A DNA stretch of 16,171 nt from Rhodoferax sp. (GTDB lineage Bacteria; Pseudomonadota; Gammaproteobacteria; Burkholderiales; Burkholderiaceae_C), in the NCBI GenBank assembly GCA_016463455.1, contig JAEMRG010000015.1:1-16171 (forward strand). The letters run 5' to 3'. Position numbers and translations under genes: made by a program. Numbering within the stretch: position 1 is the stretch's first letter; each line of letters starts with the position of its first letter. Positions 14,394 through 16,171 of this stretch are shown in pieces. Under the pieces are notes generated by a model. That model was not told the origin of the DNA, did no database searches, and saw nothing but the letters and a program-made list of their open reading frames with translations.

Positions 14394-16171
14394 TCAGCGG
14401 GGCTTGGCCTTGGCTGGGCGCGTTGTCGCCTTAATGCCCGCGCGCGGGGGCAGGCCGGTGTGCTGGGTCAGCAGGGTGCCGGGACGTGGCGCTTTGCCTG
14501 CCAAGTTTTTGGCCGCCAAAGGGGTAGAGTTTTTGCGCCTTGCGCTTTCGTAACTACCACCGGTCAAAGGTTGGAAGGTGGGAATTAAATGGTGTTTGCC
14601 GTTGCCGACCAGGTCGGCGCGGCCCATGGATTTGAGTGCTTCGCGCAGCAGCGGCCAGTTGTTCGGGTCGTGGTATCGCAAAAAGGCCTTGTGCAAACGG
14701 CGGCGTTTTTCGCCGCGCACGATGTCCACATTTTCCTCGTCGCTCTCCACCACCCGGCGCACTTTGCGCAAGGGATTGCGGCCACTGTGGTACATGGCGG
14801 TAGCGGTAGCCATGGGGCTAGGGTAAAAGGTCTGCACCTGGTCGGCGCGAAAACCGTTTTTCTTGAGCCAGACCGCCAAGTGCAGCATGTCTTCATCGCT
14901 AGTGCCCGGGTGCGCGGCGATAAAGTAAGGAATCAGGAACTGCTTTTTCCCCACTTCGGCGCTGAACTTGTCGAACAGGGCCTTGAACTTGTCATAGCTG
15001 CCGATGCCCGGCTTCATCATTTTGGACAAAGGGCCTTGCTCGGTGTGCTCGGGCGCGATCTTGAGGTAGCCGCCTACGTGGTGTTGCACCAGCTCTTTGA
15101 CATATTCCGGGCTTTTGACAGCCAGGTCGTAGCGCAGGCCCGAACCAATCAGGATTTTTTTAATGCCTTTGAGCGCACGGCCCCGGCGGTACATCTTGAT
15201 CAAGGGGCCGTGGTCGGTGGTCAGGTTCTGGCAAATGCCGGGGTAGACGCAACTCGGTTTACGACAAGCCGCTTCAATCTCGGACGACTTGCAGCCCAGG
15301 CGGTACATATTGGCCGTGGGGCCACCTAAGTCGGAGATGGTGCCGGTAAAGCCTTTGACCTTATCGCGGATGTCTTCAATTTCTTTGATGACCGAGTCTT
15401 CCGAGCGGCTTTGGATGATGCGGCCTTCGTGCTCGGTAATCGAACAAAACGTGCAGCCACCAAAACAGCCGCGCATGATGTTGATGCTAAAGCGGATCAT
15501 TTCCCAGGCGGGGATTTTGGTCGCGCCATCGTGGCTGCCGTTTTCGTCGGCATAAGCGGGGTGCGGGCTGCGCGCATAGGGCAGGTCAAACACCATGTCC
15601 ATTTCGGCGGTCGTGAGCGGTATCGGTGGCGGCGTGATCCACACATCGCGTGCCGTGGCACCCTCGCCATGGGCTTGCACTAAGGCGCGGGCGTTGCCGG
15701 GGTTGGTTTCCAGATGCAATACGCGGTTGGCATGGGCATACAGCACAGGGTCGCTGCGCACTTGTTCGTAGCTCGGCAGGCGGATAACCGAGCGTTCGCG
15801 CGGCGGCACCTTAAGTTTGGCTTTAAGCGCCGGGTTGGGCACAAACACCATGGCCTGCGCTTGCGCGCCTAGCTGGGATGGCGCCCTTGCGGCAGGGGCA
15901 GCATGCTTCACTGCGCCCTCTTGTTCAGCGGCCTGCGCCACTTGCGCGGCCTCGTCATCGCGGGCGCAGGTGGCCCCGTTCTCGATGGCCAGCTCAGACG
16001 TGGTCATATAGGGGTTGTAGTGCGCTTCCACCCGACCCGGCAAGTCCACGCTGGTCGAATCGATTTCGATCCAGTCTTTACCGCTGGGGTCATCCGGGCG
16101 GCGCACAAAGGCGGTGCCGCGCACATCGGTAATCGATTGCACTGGCTCGCGTGCGGCCAGGCGGTGCGCGA
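14394..16171 (-). CDS. YgiQ-family radical SAM protein, N-terminus cut by window edge
   Basis: Member of the YgiQ (UPF0313) radical SAM family, whose reaction is unknown. The frame is open to the right edge, so the real start lies outside; 591 residues are seen and family members are usually 700-780. An apparent GTG at 16142 is an internal Val in the conserved EPVQSITDVRGTAFV segment. The CX3CX2C motif for the 4Fe-4S cluster and SAM is RGCFGGCTFC (codons at 15444-15467). A second cysteine group, with spacing C-X8-C-X4-C-X5-C, is encoded at 15231-15293. The C-terminal DUF3362-like part ends in a basic tail (RPAKAKPR). An Ala/Gln-rich stretch encoded at about 15850-16005 looks like a lineage-specific insert between NPYM and the VFVPNPA block. 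It converges on ribE. Confidence 0.93.
   Translation of the reverse strand, partial: AHRLAAREPVQSITDVRGTAFVRRPDDPSGKDWIEIDSTSVDLPGRVEAHYNPYMTTSELAIENGATCARDDEAAQVAQAAEQEGAVKHAAPAARAPSQLGAQAQAMVFVPNPALKAKLKVPPRERSVIRLPSYEQVRSDPVLYAHANRVLHLETNPGNARALVQAHGEGATARDVWITPPPIPLTTAEMDMVFDLPYARSPHPAYADENGSHDGATKIPAWEMIRFSINIMRGCFGGCTFCSITEHEGRIIQSRSEDSVIKEIEDIRDKVKGFTGTISDLGGPTANMYRLGCKSSEIEAACRKPSCVYPGICQNLTTDHGPLIKMYRRGRALKGIKKILIGSGLRYDLAVKSPEYVKELVQHHVGGYLKIAPEHTEQGPLSKMMKPGIGSYDKFKALFDKFSAEVGKKQFLIPYFIAAHPGTSDEDMLHLAVWLKKNGFRADQVQTFYPSPMATATAMYHSGRNPLRKVRRVVESDEENVDIVRGEKRRRLHKAFLRYHDPNNWPLLREALKSMGRADLVGNGKHHLIPTFQPLTGGSYESARRKNSTPLAAKNLAGKAPRPGTLLTQHTGLPPRAGIKATTRPAKAKPR

Noticed and set aside
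1..16171. Search for tRNA or rRNA genes, CRISPR repeats, transposases, integrases or defence genes.
   Set aside because: None recognised; all intervals except short leaders are filled by housekeeping genes with intact frames.

Overview
The window looks like core chromosome from a betaproteobacterium of the order Burkholderiales, most likely family Comamonadaceae (Rhodoferax/Polaromonas-like). That placement rests on protein style and gene order as I know them, not on a database search. No phage, insertion sequence, CRISPR array, tRNA or rRNA gene is visible. Fourteen protein genes fill almost all of the window, and the two outermost are cut by its edges.

Left part (1-2014, minus strand): cysS (cysteinyl-tRNA synthetase) is followed by a DNA-3-methyladenine glycosylase gene. 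Their stop and start codons overlap (ATGA), so they are probably translationally coupled. Divergent from them, a plus-strand cluster (2190-6511) encodes a secreted TPR protein with an NTF2-like tail, an L,D-transpeptidase with the same kind of tail, a periplasmic cyclophilin, a cytoplasmic cyclophilin and LpxH of lipid A synthesis. Tight spacing and overlaps suggest one envelope-biogenesis operon.

Middle (6501-9671): a 930-residue DUF349 protein is encoded on the minus strand and overlaps lpxH tail to tail by 11 bp. It is followed by the longest gene-free stretch (about 380 bp), which holds a perfect TATAAT hexamer and several hairpins ahead of a membrane-anchored lytic transglycosylase gene.

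Right part (9672-16171): the lytic transglycosylase, then glyA-nrdR-ribD-ribE on the plus strand (one-carbon metabolism, ribonucleotide reductase control and the riboflavin pathway). Next come a strongly palindromic region and a terminator-like hairpin. A YgiQ-family radical SAM gene on the minus strand runs off the right edge.

Most of the content is ordinary housekeeping. The best candidates for something undescribed are the nested inverted repeats after ribE (14171-14312), the paired TPR/L,D-transpeptidase proteins that share both ends, and the RG-rich linker of the DUF349 protein. GlyA also has an unusual cofactor-binding loop, which may be clade-wide.
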